A DNA stretch of 64,000 nucleotides. Source: Verrucomicrobiaceae bacterium (GTDB lineage: Bacteria > Verrucomicrobiota > Verrucomicrobiia > Verrucomicrobiales > Verrucomicrobiaceae). Shown here piece by piece: positions 16,416 through 24,527 of this stretch. Numbering within the stretch: the stretch's first letter is position 1; each line of letters opens with the position of its first letter. The notes beneath the pieces were generated by a model. The model was not told the origin of the DNA. It searched no databases and was given only the letters and a program-made list of their open reading frames with translations. Both the position numbers and the translations under genes were made by a program. Where the stretch lies: positions 1-64,000 of the forward strand of contig JAIXYN010000065.1 in assembly GCA_027490195.1 (NCBI GenBank). Reading direction: 5' to 3'.

Positions 16416-19400
16416 CTACTCGCCTGCGCGCAGGATGTCGCAGGTGATGAAGATGGCCTGGAGGATGTCGTCTTTTTCGAACTCGGGTTTGCCGGTGGGT
16501 TTGTAGAGGGAGAGGAGGCGGGTGGAGCCGGAGGATAGGGTGATGTCGGTGGTGGTCTTGGAGGTGAAGAAGTCGGTGAGTGGGAGTTCGAGGCGGCGGC
16601 CCTGGGTGTCGATGAGGTGCTCGCGGTGTTCGAGTGGAGGGGCGGTGTGGTATTCGGCGGAGAGAATCAAATTAACGAAGGGGCTGTCTTTGCTGGTGGT
16701 GGGTTCGAGTTCGATGTTGAGGCCGATGTGACGTGTTTCTTGTTTGGGGACGGGCTGGGCTTTGTCATCCAGGCTGAGTTCGCAGAGGGTTTTGCGCTCG
16801 CTGCCTTGATTCACGGTGGCGCGGGTGCCGGGCTTGGTTTCGAGGCGTGCGGTGTCGAGATGCAGGACGGTGCCGGTTTTGACTGCTGCGAGCAGTTCGG
16901 CGAATTCTGCATGGTGATCGCTTTTGCGGGATGCCTGGGCGGCGAGGCGGCGCAGGAGGGGGCCGGGGCCTTGCAGGACGTGGGTGGTGATGGCGATTGT
17001 GCGGGGGGAGGTGAGGAGGAGTTTTTCAATGGCGGCGGCGACCAAGGCATGGTTGGCCGGAGTATTTCGAATAAGCAATGTTGAGGTTTTCGGATTGAAT
17101 GAAGCACTGGCTCCTTCGGGAAAGGTGAGCCCCAGACTCTCGATGATCTGGGGGCTGCGCACACGACTGTGAACGGCTTCCATGTTGGTGGCTGCAAAAG
17201 GATCTGCTGGTTCTTCGGGAGGCTGATCTGCAAGTGCATTGAGTCTCTGTATAAAACCTGGGGGACCTCGGTAGGTTCTTGTTTCCAGTTTGTCTTTGTC
17301 AGTCGATGAAGGTACTTTAACTACCAAAACAGATGGTGACTTGGGAAAGTGAGGCACCGTGTTGCATCGAAGAAAGGTGGCCCAGACGTGGTCTGGGGGG
17401 CTGCTGTCGATGTCTTGATGTAGGGCTATGAGTCTAATTTCTCCCTCATGCATGCTGGTGCGGCTCTGGGTTTTAAGCGCCCGGGAGTTGGAACTGGGAA
17501 GAGAGAGGTCTTGGCTCTTGGCGGGATCACTGGGTGGAACTTCACTCTGGGCTCCAACGGTGACATGTAGCTCGTGGCTGTAGTCTACCTCTATGGACCT
17601 ACCATCGGATCCTATAGTGGGTTCTATTTCCAAGAACGATCCGAGTGTTTGTCCGTTGATGGAAATGCTGGGAGGGGTTTTGTCTTTGGAGGGCCTTTGA
17701 TCGAGGAAGTAACACTCGCGTGCGGCCCCATGGGTGGAGCGAATGCCGGATTTGGTTTCGAAGAAGCAGGATTCAAGGAACACGACTTCTCCGCGTGCTG
17801 CTGCGGGTTCCAATTCTTTCCATTCGGCGGACTGGTCGTTGGAAGTGAGGGCGGCCTGGGAGAGTCTGAGCAAATAGGATGAGGGCAGGCGGACGGTGTG
17901 CAGAGAGACTGCGACGGTTTTGTAGGCTTTCTCCACGGCGGCAGCGATCAGAGTGGAAATGGAGTCGATGTTTTCCTGCGTGTTGGTTATCTGAAGCAGG
18001 TCGGCTTTTAGCTCGATCACGGCACCTGAGGGGAAGGTGACACCCTGGTCGATGAACCAATCCCTGAGAGGTTTAGGAGTGGGCTCCATGACGGACTCAA
18101 AGAGCCCCTGTGGGATCTGGAAGGTGATGCTGGACAGACCCTTGGGCGACTTGGATGTGGAGGGAGTGCCGAGAGCGAGATGGTGTGGAGGATTTTCCAC
18201 ATAACGAACGGAAGTGGTGATGAACGCGGCCCAGAGGGTGTCATCGGTTTTCTGCGGTAGGCCGGGTGGTCTGGTGATGCCTGCCAGTTTGGTTGAGTTG
18301 CCATGGAACAGTACAGATGAGGTCAGGTGGACATTGGGAATGTCTGCCGTGGGCTCCGAAGGCGTGCTGTCTGCATGGGGGACGCTGAGGTTAGGCGCGT
18401 CCTTTTTAGCGAACGGGTGCGGGCTCAATTCGAGGTCGAGACTGAGATCGATGGTCTGGCCATCTGCCCCGACGGTTGGCTCTAGCTTGAGGCGCAGGCC
18501 GGTGGGCTGCTTGTCAGATGTCTCTGAGGTACGGCTGCTGAAATCTGGTGAGACATGGTTTGAAAGCCCGGGCTCGGATATGGCCTCTGTGGTGACGGTG
18601 CTTCCAGATTTTGTTTCGATGAAGGCGTGGCCAGCGACATGAACCGAGGAGCCGGGTTTGTGAGCCAGATCGAGCAGAGTGGTGAGGTGCTTGCCGGCAT
18701 CGGCAGTCTTGGAGGCCTCGGCATTGATCTGGCGGATGAGATCGCCCGGGGCTTCGATGAGGGTCAAGTTGAAGGCGAGGTTTTTTGGGGGGGCGCCATC
18801 ACAATATGACTCTGTGTACGCTTCAATGAGATCGAGATTGGGCAGGGTATTGGTGACTTTGAGGAGGTTGGTCAGTGGATTGAAACTGGCGCTGCTGTTT
18901 TCGGGGAAGGTGATGCCTGCTGATTCGAGGATTTGCTGTGCGGTCTTTCGTGGGATCTTGCCTGCCGGAGGATTGGGGGCGGGGGCAGAAGTTGCGAATG
19001 GATCTGCTGGAGCGTCTGGAGGCTCGGAGCCGCCGACCGAAAGGAAATCTGGGGGGACTCTGAAGGTGCGGGTATAGAACTCGGTCGGGTTGCAATTCGG
19101 ATGAGCGATAACCACCTGATCGGCCTCCACTCTGAAACTGATTTGTGCTAGCTCGGTCACGTAGCGCAAGGCCTCGATCAAGGGGACGTTCTTGAGATCG
19201 AGGGAGATCCTTGGCTCGTCCACGTACTCCAGCGGACGAAGGATGATTTTCACTCCTTTGGATTCTGGCGGGCCGGGGGACTTGTCCAAAGCACGGCTTT
19301 GCTGGCGCAGGTATTCGAGGGCTTGCTCAAGGGTGACTCCATTGAAATCGACCGTTGGCAAAATGAGGCTGTTCATTTTGGCGGTGAGCTTGGCTCCTGG

Positions 19401-19520
19401 ATGTGGACGTGAGATCCAGATGAGTTCTGGCTCCGGATTTTTCGCCGGGTGTTTGTTTTCTGCTCCGTGGAGAAAAGTGATGAATGCGAAGAGCAGAAGG
19501 AGGCTGCGGGCGCGGTGCAT
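16416..19520 (-). CDS. exported secretin-module repeat protein, second copy (1034 residues)
   Basis: This intact paralogue of the preceding gene has a signal peptide ending near residue 20 (FLHGAENK). Next comes an STN/N0-like domain at about residues 45-145, closely similar to the N0 region of the pilus secretin at 28404-31061 (shared words SLDLKxVP and EALRYVTELAQ). Three tandem secretin-derived units follow, about residues 150-440, 450-720 and 745-1034. Each has ETKSG-type and LExEPTxGxDG-type motifs. The middle unit is shortest. No complete secretin barrel is evident, so it is probably a periplasmic or outer-membrane-associated protein rather than a channel. Its last 98 coding bases are identical to those of the first copy although the rest has diverged widely. 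Function is unknown; a link to the pilus-like system is an inference from homology. Confidence 0.85.
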   Translation of the reverse strand: MHRARSLLLLFAFITFLHGAENKHPAKNPEPELIWISRPHPGAKLTAKMNSLILPTVDFNGVTLEQALEYLRQQSRALDKSPGPPESKGVKIILRPLEYVDEPRISLDLKNVPLIEALRYVTELAQISFRVEADQVVIAHPNCNPTEFYTRTFRVPPDFLSVGGSEPPDAPADPFATSAPAPNPPAGKIPRKTAQQILESAGITFPENSSASFNPLTNLLKVTNTLPNLDLIEAYTESYCDGAPPKNLAFNLTLIEAPGDLIRQINAEASKTADAGKHLTTLLDLAHKPGSSVHVAGHAFIETKSGSTVTTEAISEPGLSNHVSPDFSSRTSETSDKQPTGLRLKLEPTVGADGQTIDLSLDLELSPHPFAKKDAPNLSVPHADSTPSEPTADIPNVHLTSSVLFHGNSTKLAGITRPPGLPQKTDDTLWAAFITTSVRYVENPPHHLALGTPSTSKSPKGLSSITFQIPQGLFESVMEPTPKPLRDWFIDQGVTFPSGAVIELKADLLQITNTQENIDSISTLIAAAVEKAYKTVAVSLHTVRLPSSYLLRLSQAALTSNDQSAEWKELEPAAARGEVVFLESCFFETKSGIRSTHGAARECYFLDQRPSKDKTPPSISINGQTLGSFLEIEPTIGSDGRSIEVDYSHELHVTVGAQSEVPPSDPAKSQDLSLPSSNSRALKTQSRTSMHEGEIRLIALHQDIDSSPPDHVWATFLRCNTVPHFPKSPSVLVVKVPSSTDKDKLETRTYRGPPGFIQRLNALADQPPEEPADPFAATNMEAVHSRVRSPQIIESLGLTFPEGASASFNPKTSTLLIRNTPANHALVAAAIEKLLLTSPRTIAITTHVLQGPGPLLRRLAAQASRKSDHHAEFAELLAAVKTGTVLHLDTARLETKPGTRATVNQGSERKTLCELSLDDKAQPVPKQETRHIGLNIELEPTTSKDSPFVNLILSAEYHTAPPLEHREHLIDTQGRRLELPLTDFFTSKTTTDITLSSGSTRLLSLYKPTGKPEFEKDDILQAIFITCDILRAGE

Positions 19521-19573
19521 ATCGTGAGATTACGGGATGCGGGGGCGGGATGTCGAGACGGATGTCATTTGTG

Positions 19574-19598
19574 CTTTCCGAAGCTGAATTGCGGAAAG
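19574..19598 (-). promoter_or_regulatory. conserved dyad upstream of the second secretin-module gene
   Basis: CTTTCCG (19574-19580) and CGGAAAG (19592-19598) form a 7-bp inverted repeat with the centre AAGCTGAATTG, about 55-78 nt upstream of the start at 19520. This is the better preserved copy of the site at 16033-16055. No clear -35/-10 pair was identified next to it. Confidence 0.45.
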
Positions 19599-19746
19599 GA
19601 CGGATGCCGGGGGGCTTAGCGCGCGGCTGAGGGAGGTGGGTCTTTCGAAGGGCCTATGGTGTGCGTGTGCTGACCGGTTGATGGTGGGGCAATCAGCTCC
19701 CGCATTCGAATCTTTTGTGACAGCGCGGGCACCATTGAGGACGTCG

Positions 19747-19797
19747 AAAGCGGTAGCTGCGTTCGTGCCTCACTTCGCGACCGCAGTCCAAATGGGG
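19747..19797. repeat. dispersed repeat, AAAGCGGTAGCTGCG family, copy 1
   Basis: The words AAAGCGGTAGCTGCG and GTCCAAATGGGG occur here in the same order as in 47949-47983 (AAAGCGGTAGCTGCG, CTCCAAATGGGG), with a longer spacer. The element occupies the gene-free stretch 19606-19837, in which I see nothing else. Confidence 0.55.
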
Positions 19798-19837
19798 GCT
19801 GTGGCGTGAGGGCGTGGTGGACGAGCAACATGACGGC

Positions 19838-19873
19838 ACAAAAAACGCCGCGCTGAGTGGCAGCGCGGCGTTT
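19838..19873 (-). terminator. rho-independent terminator of the squalene-cyclase-fold gene
   Basis: AAACGCCGCGCTG (19843-19855) pairs perfectly with CAGCGCGGCGTTT (19861-19873) around a 5-nt loop. On the minus strand the stem is followed by a T run (TTTTTTGTG), the expected form for termination of the gene ending at 19914. This is one of two strong intrinsic terminators in the window. Confidence 0.85.
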
Positions 19874-19887
19874 GAAGGAGATCGGAA

Positions 19888-19906
19888 CCAGTTGCGGCGC
19901 AACTGG
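19888..19906. repeat. palindrome CCAGTTGCGGCGCAACTGG
   Basis: This 19-nt palindrome begins 8 nt beyond the stop of the gene at 19914-21077. The identical 19-mer occurs at 63393-63411 between two convergent genes, next to a related palindrome at 63364-63382. It appears to be a dispersed element that settles at gene ends and may help termination. Confidence 0.7.
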
Positions 19907-19913
19907 GCAACTT

Positions 19914-21077
19914 TTAGAGGGTCTGGTGGATGCGGCCGAGGGCCATGAGGATGTAGGTGGTGGTGAGGACGGGGTCGGATTCCATCCAGCGGCCTTCGGA
20001 GTTGGACCAGGAGCCGTCGCCTTTCTGGAGGCCGAGGAGTTTCTGGGAGATGTCTTTGCGCCAGTCGATGAGCTTGCCGTCCTTGGTCTTGATGTAGTCG
20101 ATCTTGGCGATGCTGAGGGCCTTGCTCATGGTCTGGTAGTAGTAGTAGAGACCGGCGGCTCCGAGGCCGGGGTTTTCGTCGGCGTTGTAGTGGTTCTGGA
20201 GCCATTCGATGACGGCTTTGACGCGGGGGTCGTCTTTTTCGAGGCCGGCGTAGATGAAGCTGAGGAGGCCGGCGTAGCTGATGCTGCCGTAGCTGCGGAG
20301 GGAGATGCTGCCGTCGGGATTGGGGACTTTGGCACCGCGGGTTTCGACGGGGTTGTAGATGAAGCCACCGGCGTCGTCGGGGTCTTTGCTGACCCAGGCG
20401 GATTTGTTGCTTTCGGGGCGGTTCTGGCAGCGTTGGATGAAGTCGATGGCGGCACCGACGTTGAGCTGGGGTTCGTTCTTGGCGGCGTCGCCTTTATCAG
20501 CGAGGAGGGCCTGGGAGTAGTAGAGGGCTTCGAGGGCGAAGGTCATGTTGGAGAGGTCGGCGTGGAGGCCTTTGTCGTCGCCATAGCCGATGCCTCCGTC
20601 GAGCGGGTTGTCCTGCTTGCCCTTTTCATCAGCGTCGAGCTGATTGCCGACGAGGTAGCGGCGTGCCTTGAGCATGACCTGCTCATTCTCGGGCTTGTTG
20701 TTGAGGAGGAGGGCGGTGAGGGCGAGGGCGGTGTTGTAGTTGCCGCGTGCTTTGATGTAGATGCCGCCGTCGGGCTTGGCGTTGCTGATGAGGAACTTGG
20801 TGGCTTTTTCGACTTCAGCGGGGACGGGATCTCCGGGCTTGCGGTTTGGGTCAAGCATGAAGCTGATGATGCCGAGGCCGGTGATGGCGACGGGTTCGGC
20901 TTCGCCCCACTGGCCGGTTTCCTGGTTTTGTTTGGAACGGAGGAAGTTGAGGCCGCGCTCGGCGCCAAGGCGAAGTTCTTGCTTGAGGGATTCGTTGCGC
21001 GAGGCCTGGGTGGCGGCCTGAGGGAATGCGGCAGTGGTGCCGAGCGCCAGGGTGAGCAGGAAGGTGGGGAGTTTCAT
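19914..21077 (-). CDS. exported prenyltransferase/squalene-cyclase-fold protein
   Basis: This 387-residue protein has an N-terminal signal peptide (MKLPTFLLTLALGTTAAF) and an alpha/alpha-barrel built of repeats seen in the prenyltransferase/squalene oxidase superfamily. Repeat motifs include GLNFLRSKQNQETGQWG, KPDGGIYIKARGNYNTALALT, DPDDAGGFIY and LLGLQKGDGSWSN. The DxDD-type acid motif of true squalene-hopene cyclases is not seen, and the export signal argues against terpene cyclisation. The family is common in Planctomycetota and Verrucomicrobiota as secreted proteins of unknown role. The ATG at 21077 was chosen because it begins the signal peptide; longer upstream reading has no support. 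A terminator follows at 19838-19873. Confidence 0.82.
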   Translation of the reverse strand: MKLPTFLLTLALGTTAAFPQAATQASRNESLKQELRLGAERGLNFLRSKQNQETGQWGEAEPVAITGLGIISFMLDPNRKPGDPVPAEVEKATKFLISNAKPDGGIYIKARGNYNTALALTALLLNNKPENEQVMLKARRYLVGNQLDADEKGKQDNPLDGGIGYGDDKGLHADLSNMTFALEALYYSQALLADKGDAAKNEPQLNVGAAIDFIQRCQNRPESNKSAWVSKDPDDAGGFIYNPVETRGAKVPNPDGSISLRSYGSISYAGLLSFIYAGLEKDDPRVKAVIEWLQNHYNADENPGLGAAGLYYYYQTMSKALSIAKIDYIKTKDGKLIDWRKDISQKLLGLQKGDGSWSNSEGRWMESDPVLTTTYILMALGRIHQTL

Positions 21078-21638
21078 GGTACCGGTAACTGGATGTGGAA
21101 AGACGGCTGCGTCAACGGCCAAGGGGGCTGTCTTGAGGGGCGGACGGTTCTTGTCCATGGCTGGAGGGCGGCGGGCGCTTTTTGACCATGACTGCGATTC
21201 AAAACATGAATTTCTGGGAGGGCGAGCCTGGGGAGGTTCGGTTTGCCGCAAAGGGGCAGAGATCGAATCTGTTCTCTTATGGAGCCACTGATTTTGCACC
21301 GCGGAGATTTGGAGAACGCAGAGTTTGAGCTGCAAGGTAAGACTCACACCGCAGAGCACTTGAACTCAAGGCGGCTGGATTGTGGAACGGAGAGCTATTG
21401 GGAAGTATTTGAGAGCCGTTTGCGCGAAGTGAGCTTCCCAGATTCCGGCTAAGGCCGGTACTTCAATACGCACGTTGGCTAGCTTTAGAGGCTGGAGTGC
21501 TCCGAGGCCTCTGAAAGGGGCTGCCGCGAAGCGAACCTCGAACTGAGAACAGCCGTGAGTTATCCGGGAAATCACAAGGCCGTAGAGGTTGACTCTGAAA
21601 ATCTCTACGAAGCTTCGATTATACAGCGGTTCCTGGTG
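21078..21638. other. gene-free region upstream of the squalene-cyclase-fold gene
   Basis: About 560 bp separate the start of the 19914-21077 gene from the end of the YdjY-domain gene. I see no frame with convincing codon use, no RNA gene and no clear intrinsic terminator. It probably contains the promoter of the minus-strand gene at 21077, but no confident -10 box was found. Confidence 0.4.
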
Positions 21639-22379
21639 CTATTTCGCCGGAGTGATGATGAGGGTGACCTTGGTCTCTTCGGCGGGGATGTTGGCGGGCA
21701 TGCTGATCCAGAGGTCGTCGCGGTGGTTGCCTTTGGCGGCGGAGTTGATGATGGCGGCGCGGTCCACGTAGGTGGAGATGATGGAGCCGGTCTCCTCGGC
21801 GGCGAAGCCGGATTCATCGATGATGGAGCCGTTGAAGATCCAGGTGTCGAGGTCGTCGGGGGTTTTACGTTTATCGATGTCCTGGATGAAGTCGGAGAGG
21901 GGGACGTTTTTGGTTTTGTCGCCGTCTTTCCATTCGACGTGGATGCCGAGGCGGTTGGCTCCGGGGGTTTTGGGCTCGGTGTCCTTCGCTTTGTAGGGGC
22001 GCTCGGCTTTGGGGTCGATTTTTTCGAGGATGCCGAGGGTGGCGGGCTGGTAGTTGGCGAGGAGGAGGGCGAGCTGGATTTGGATGGGCTTCACCTTGGT
22101 TTCGAGAATGGTCTCGTGGACTTTTTCGCCTGTTTCATGGCAGAGGGCGTACTCGATGGGCAGCTTTTGATGGAGGATGGAGCAGGGGATGCGGAGCTCG
22201 CGGGTGGCGGCATTGATCTGGATGCCGTTGAGATCGTAGATGCCAGGGGAGAGCTGCTTTACGAGTTTTTGCGCGGCATCGAGCTGTGCTTTGGCGTCTG
22301 GTTTCGGTGCTGCGGCGTCCTGCGCAGGCATGCTGGCGCAGAAGAGGAGGGCAAAAAGGGCGGTGAGTGGGCGCAACAT
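21639..22379 (-). CDS. exported YdjY-domain protein
   Basis: This 246-residue protein has a signal peptide (MLRPLTALFALLFCASMPAQ) and a domain resembling the YdjY family of Planctomycetota and Verrucomicrobiota: ELRIPCSI, then IEYALCHETGEKVHETILETKVKP and LALLLANYQPA. Function of the family is unknown. The ATG at 22379 is preferred over an in-frame GTG at 22406 because it opens the signal peptide. The upstream gene on the same strand ends at 22403, so the two genes are 23 nt apart and probably cotranscribed. Confidence 0.78.
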   Translation of the reverse strand: MLRPLTALFALLFCASMPAQDAAAPKPDAKAQLDAAQKLVKQLSPGIYDLNGIQINAATRELRIPCSILHQKLPIEYALCHETGEKVHETILETKVKPIQIQLALLLANYQPATLGILEKIDPKAERPYKAKDTEPKTPGANRLGIHVEWKDGDKTKNVPLSDFIQDIDKRKTPDDLDTWIFNGSIIDESGFAAEETGSIISTYVDRAAIINSAAKGNHRDDLWISMPANIPAEETKVTLIITPAK

Positions 22380-22402
22380 GGCAAATGGAGAGGGGGGTGT
22401 GT

Positions 22403-23539
22403 TCACAGTTTTGGCAGTGCGTAGGTGCCAGTGCGGAAGGTCTGATCCACATTTTTGGGCAGGATCATCACAGGCTGAATTTCATAGGAGAGCTCTGGTT
22501 TGAAGGTTTTGTCGCTGCGCAGCTTGGTGATGATCTGCAGGGCGAGATCTACCAAGGCGGGCTGAACGACGGAGGCATCGATTTCACCCTGGCGGACAAG
22601 TTCGAGGCCGCGCTTCTGGCCGGAGAGACCGTCGGTGCCGATAATGAGGAGATTCTCGCGCTGGCCGGCGGTTTCGGCGGCTTTGGCGGCACCGACGGCC
22701 ATGGAATCACTCTGGGCGTAAAGGGCGTCGAAATTTTTCTGGAGGCTGAAGGCCTCGGTGGTGCGCTTTGTGGCGGTCTCGGTGCTCCAGTCAGCCGGGG
22801 CGTCATGGACAAGGATGACTCCGGAGTGGGGGCGGAGACCTTCGCTGAAGCCTTCGGCGATCTCATTGGTGGAGTAGCTATCCGCAGCGCCGCGAAGCTG
22901 GACGACGCGGCCGGTGATCTCAGTGCGGTTTTCTTCGGCGGCTTTGCGTTTCAGAGCCTCGACCACGGTGTCTGCGGCCATGCGGCCGACTTTGCGCTGA
23001 TCGCTGAAGACGACGCTGGCGCAGCCTTCATTGACCATGCGTTTATCGAGGCCGATGACGATGATGCCGTGGGTCTGAGCTTCGACAATGAGGGCGGCAA
23101 GGGCAGGGGGATCGATGGGGCTGACGATGATGGCGGCGGGTTTGGAGGTGAGGGCTTGACGGAACTGTTCGAGTTGCTGGGCGCTGCTGCCTGCGGCGTC
23201 GCTGGTGGTGAGCTGGTAGCCGGCCTGCCTGCCGACGAGCATGGCGAGGCCATCGCGCTGGAATGCCTGCATGGCGATGCGTGAGTCAGGCAGCAGCAGG
23301 ATGATTTGAGCCCGTGCATCTTTGGCTGCGAGGCCGGTGGCTGCAAGAATGCCCGGAGAGGGAAGGGCGCTGTCTGAAGGAGGAGGTGCAGTTTCCGGGT
23401 TCGTCGTTTTTTGCACTTTCTGCTGTTCCAGATCACTGATTGCTTTTTCCACAACCGGACCATCTGACCGATCACAGGCGGCTAGAAGGAGGAGCATGCC
23501 AAAAAGTAAGGTGGCGGGGCGGGTGCAGGAGGACATCAT
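22403..23539 (-). CDS. periplasmic sugar-binding-type lipoprotein (Peripla_BP_4)
   Basis: This 378-residue protein starts with a lipoprotein signal ending in the lipobox LLAAC. After a Pro/Ser-rich linker comes a type I periplasmic-binding fold (about residues 75-365) with the motifs KPAAIIVSPIDPPALAAL, GIIVIGLDKRMV, ADTVVEALK, ALYAQSDSMAVGAAKA and IIGTDGLSG, typical of ribose/galactose-binding proteins. No transport permease or ATPase lies beside it, so it may act as a sensor or with a distant transporter. The start was set at the first of two adjacent ATG codons. The only neighbour downstream is the YdjY gene. A related but separate binding lipoprotein is encoded at 42998-43933. Confidence 0.82.
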   Translation of the reverse strand: MMSSCTRPATLLFGMLLLLAACDRSDGPVVEKAISDLEQQKVQKTTNPETAPPPSDSALPSPGILAATGLAAKDARAQIILLLPDSRIAMQAFQRDGLAMLVGRQAGYQLTTSDAAGSSAQQLEQFRQALTSKPAAIIVSPIDPPALAALIVEAQTHGIIVIGLDKRMVNEGCASVVFSDQRKVGRMAADTVVEALKRKAAEENRTEITGRVVQLRGAADSYSTNEIAEGFSEGLRPHSGVILVHDAPADWSTETATKRTTEAFSLQKNFDALYAQSDSMAVGAAKAAETAGQRENLLIIGTDGLSGQKRGLELVRQGEIDASVVQPALVDLALQIITKLRSDKTFKPELSYEIQPVMILPKNVDQTFRTGTYALPKL

Positions 23540-23812
23540 GGTGGTGAAAAGCATTTTAGGCTTCGAAACCAGACATGCACAAGCCTTAGATGTTCACGAA
23601 ATCCCTTCCTGTCTTTTGCTTGCACTCTGACGGGAATGCCACAAACTCCGCCCTCCCTGCCCCTGCCCCTATCTTCATGAGCCCCGAAATAAAGACCGCT
23701 GCCGCCTGGAACCACAGGTGCTGTTTGAAGACGGAATTTTCACAGAGTGACGTATTTTCGCGACTTTCTCGAATCCCTGCTTGATGCGCAGGGTGTTTTA
23801 CTGATAAAACTT

Positions 23813-23818
23813 TATAAT
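23813..23818 (+). promoter_or_regulatory. candidate -10 box of the pilus-like operon
   Basis: A perfect TATAAT lies 22 nt upstream of the first gene of the pilus-like operon in an AT-rich stretch that stands out from the GC-rich surroundings. No good TTGACA-like -35 is present at 16-18 nt, so the assignment is tentative. The rest of the gap 23540-23840 has no gene. Confidence 0.4.
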
Positions 23819-23840
23819 ATTGGAACAACCAGCCCACCTC

Positions 23841-24473
23841 ATGAAATCTATCAGCTTGATTCTCGCTTCTCTATTCCTTGCCAATGTCCTTCAGGCGCAG
23901 GCGCCAGCGACTGGTGAAAAACTGCCTGGCGTCAAAGTGAAGATCAAAGGAGTGGAAGTGATAGAACAGCAGACGCCGATGCTGGAGGCGAGCAACATCC
24001 AGATGAAGCGATGGACACCAAAGAACTGGGTCGAGCTGGATGTGGAGTTTGACATCAAGCTTCCCGAAGCAGCGGGCGGAAGAAAGGGCACCTATTCGGG
24101 AATGCAGCTCGTCCTCTACGTGGCGCTGAATCACATGAACAAGGACAACAAGCGTGAGGTGATCACTGGAACTCTTGATCTGTTGGATATTCCGGCTGAT
24201 GAACCCTGCCACGCGCTGGCTTACATCTCCCCCGCCTCGCTGAAATCCATCTTTCAAAAAGACTTTGTGACGGCGAGTTCAGACATTCAGGGCTGGGGCG
24301 TCGAATTTGTGGCGGAAGGCAAAGTGATTGCGGCCAAGTCGAGCTTGGGCAACAAGCCCTGGTGGGAAAACAAGGATGCTTTCGCTATGCTGCAGGGAGT
24401 GCTGCTGAACAAGCTGCAGACGCCCTTTGCGAATCTTTTCGGTGACTATGATGTGCCGGTCAAAGCCAAATAA
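23841..24473 (+). CDS. Amuc_1102-like pilus-system protein
   Basis: This 210-residue exported protein has a signal peptide ending near LQAQA. It corresponds by position and character to Amuc_1102 of Akkermansia muciniphila, a periplasmic or surface protein reported to have an immunoglobulin-like beta fold. The body is beta-rich with the segments VELDVEFDIKLPEA and GMQLVLYVALNHM. It is the first gene of five that match the Akkermansia order. The ATG at 23841 opens the signal peptide; an upstream in-frame TTG at 23820 would add residues that are not signal-like. The role in the pilus-like complex is unknown. Confidence 0.8.
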   Translation: MKSISLILASLFLANVLQAQAPATGEKLPGVKVKIKGVEVIEQQTPMLEASNIQMKRWTPKNWVELDVEFDIKLPEAAGGRKGTYSGMQLVLYVALNHMNKDNKREVITGTLDLLDIPADEPCHALAYISPASLKSIFQKDFVTASSDIQGWGVEFVAEGKVIAAKSSLGNKPWWENKDAFAMLQGVLLNKLQTPFANLFGDYDVPVKAK

Positions 24474-24527
24474 GCGCAGCCATCCCTTCAGTTCCTAGCA
24501 GTTTAGCGATTTTTCACCTTATCCAGC

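Noticed and set aside
19857-21185. 442-codon plus-strand frame over the squalene-cyclase-fold gene
   Set aside because: Val/Glu/Gly-rich low-information translation; the minus-strand protein has a signal peptide, repeats and a terminator.
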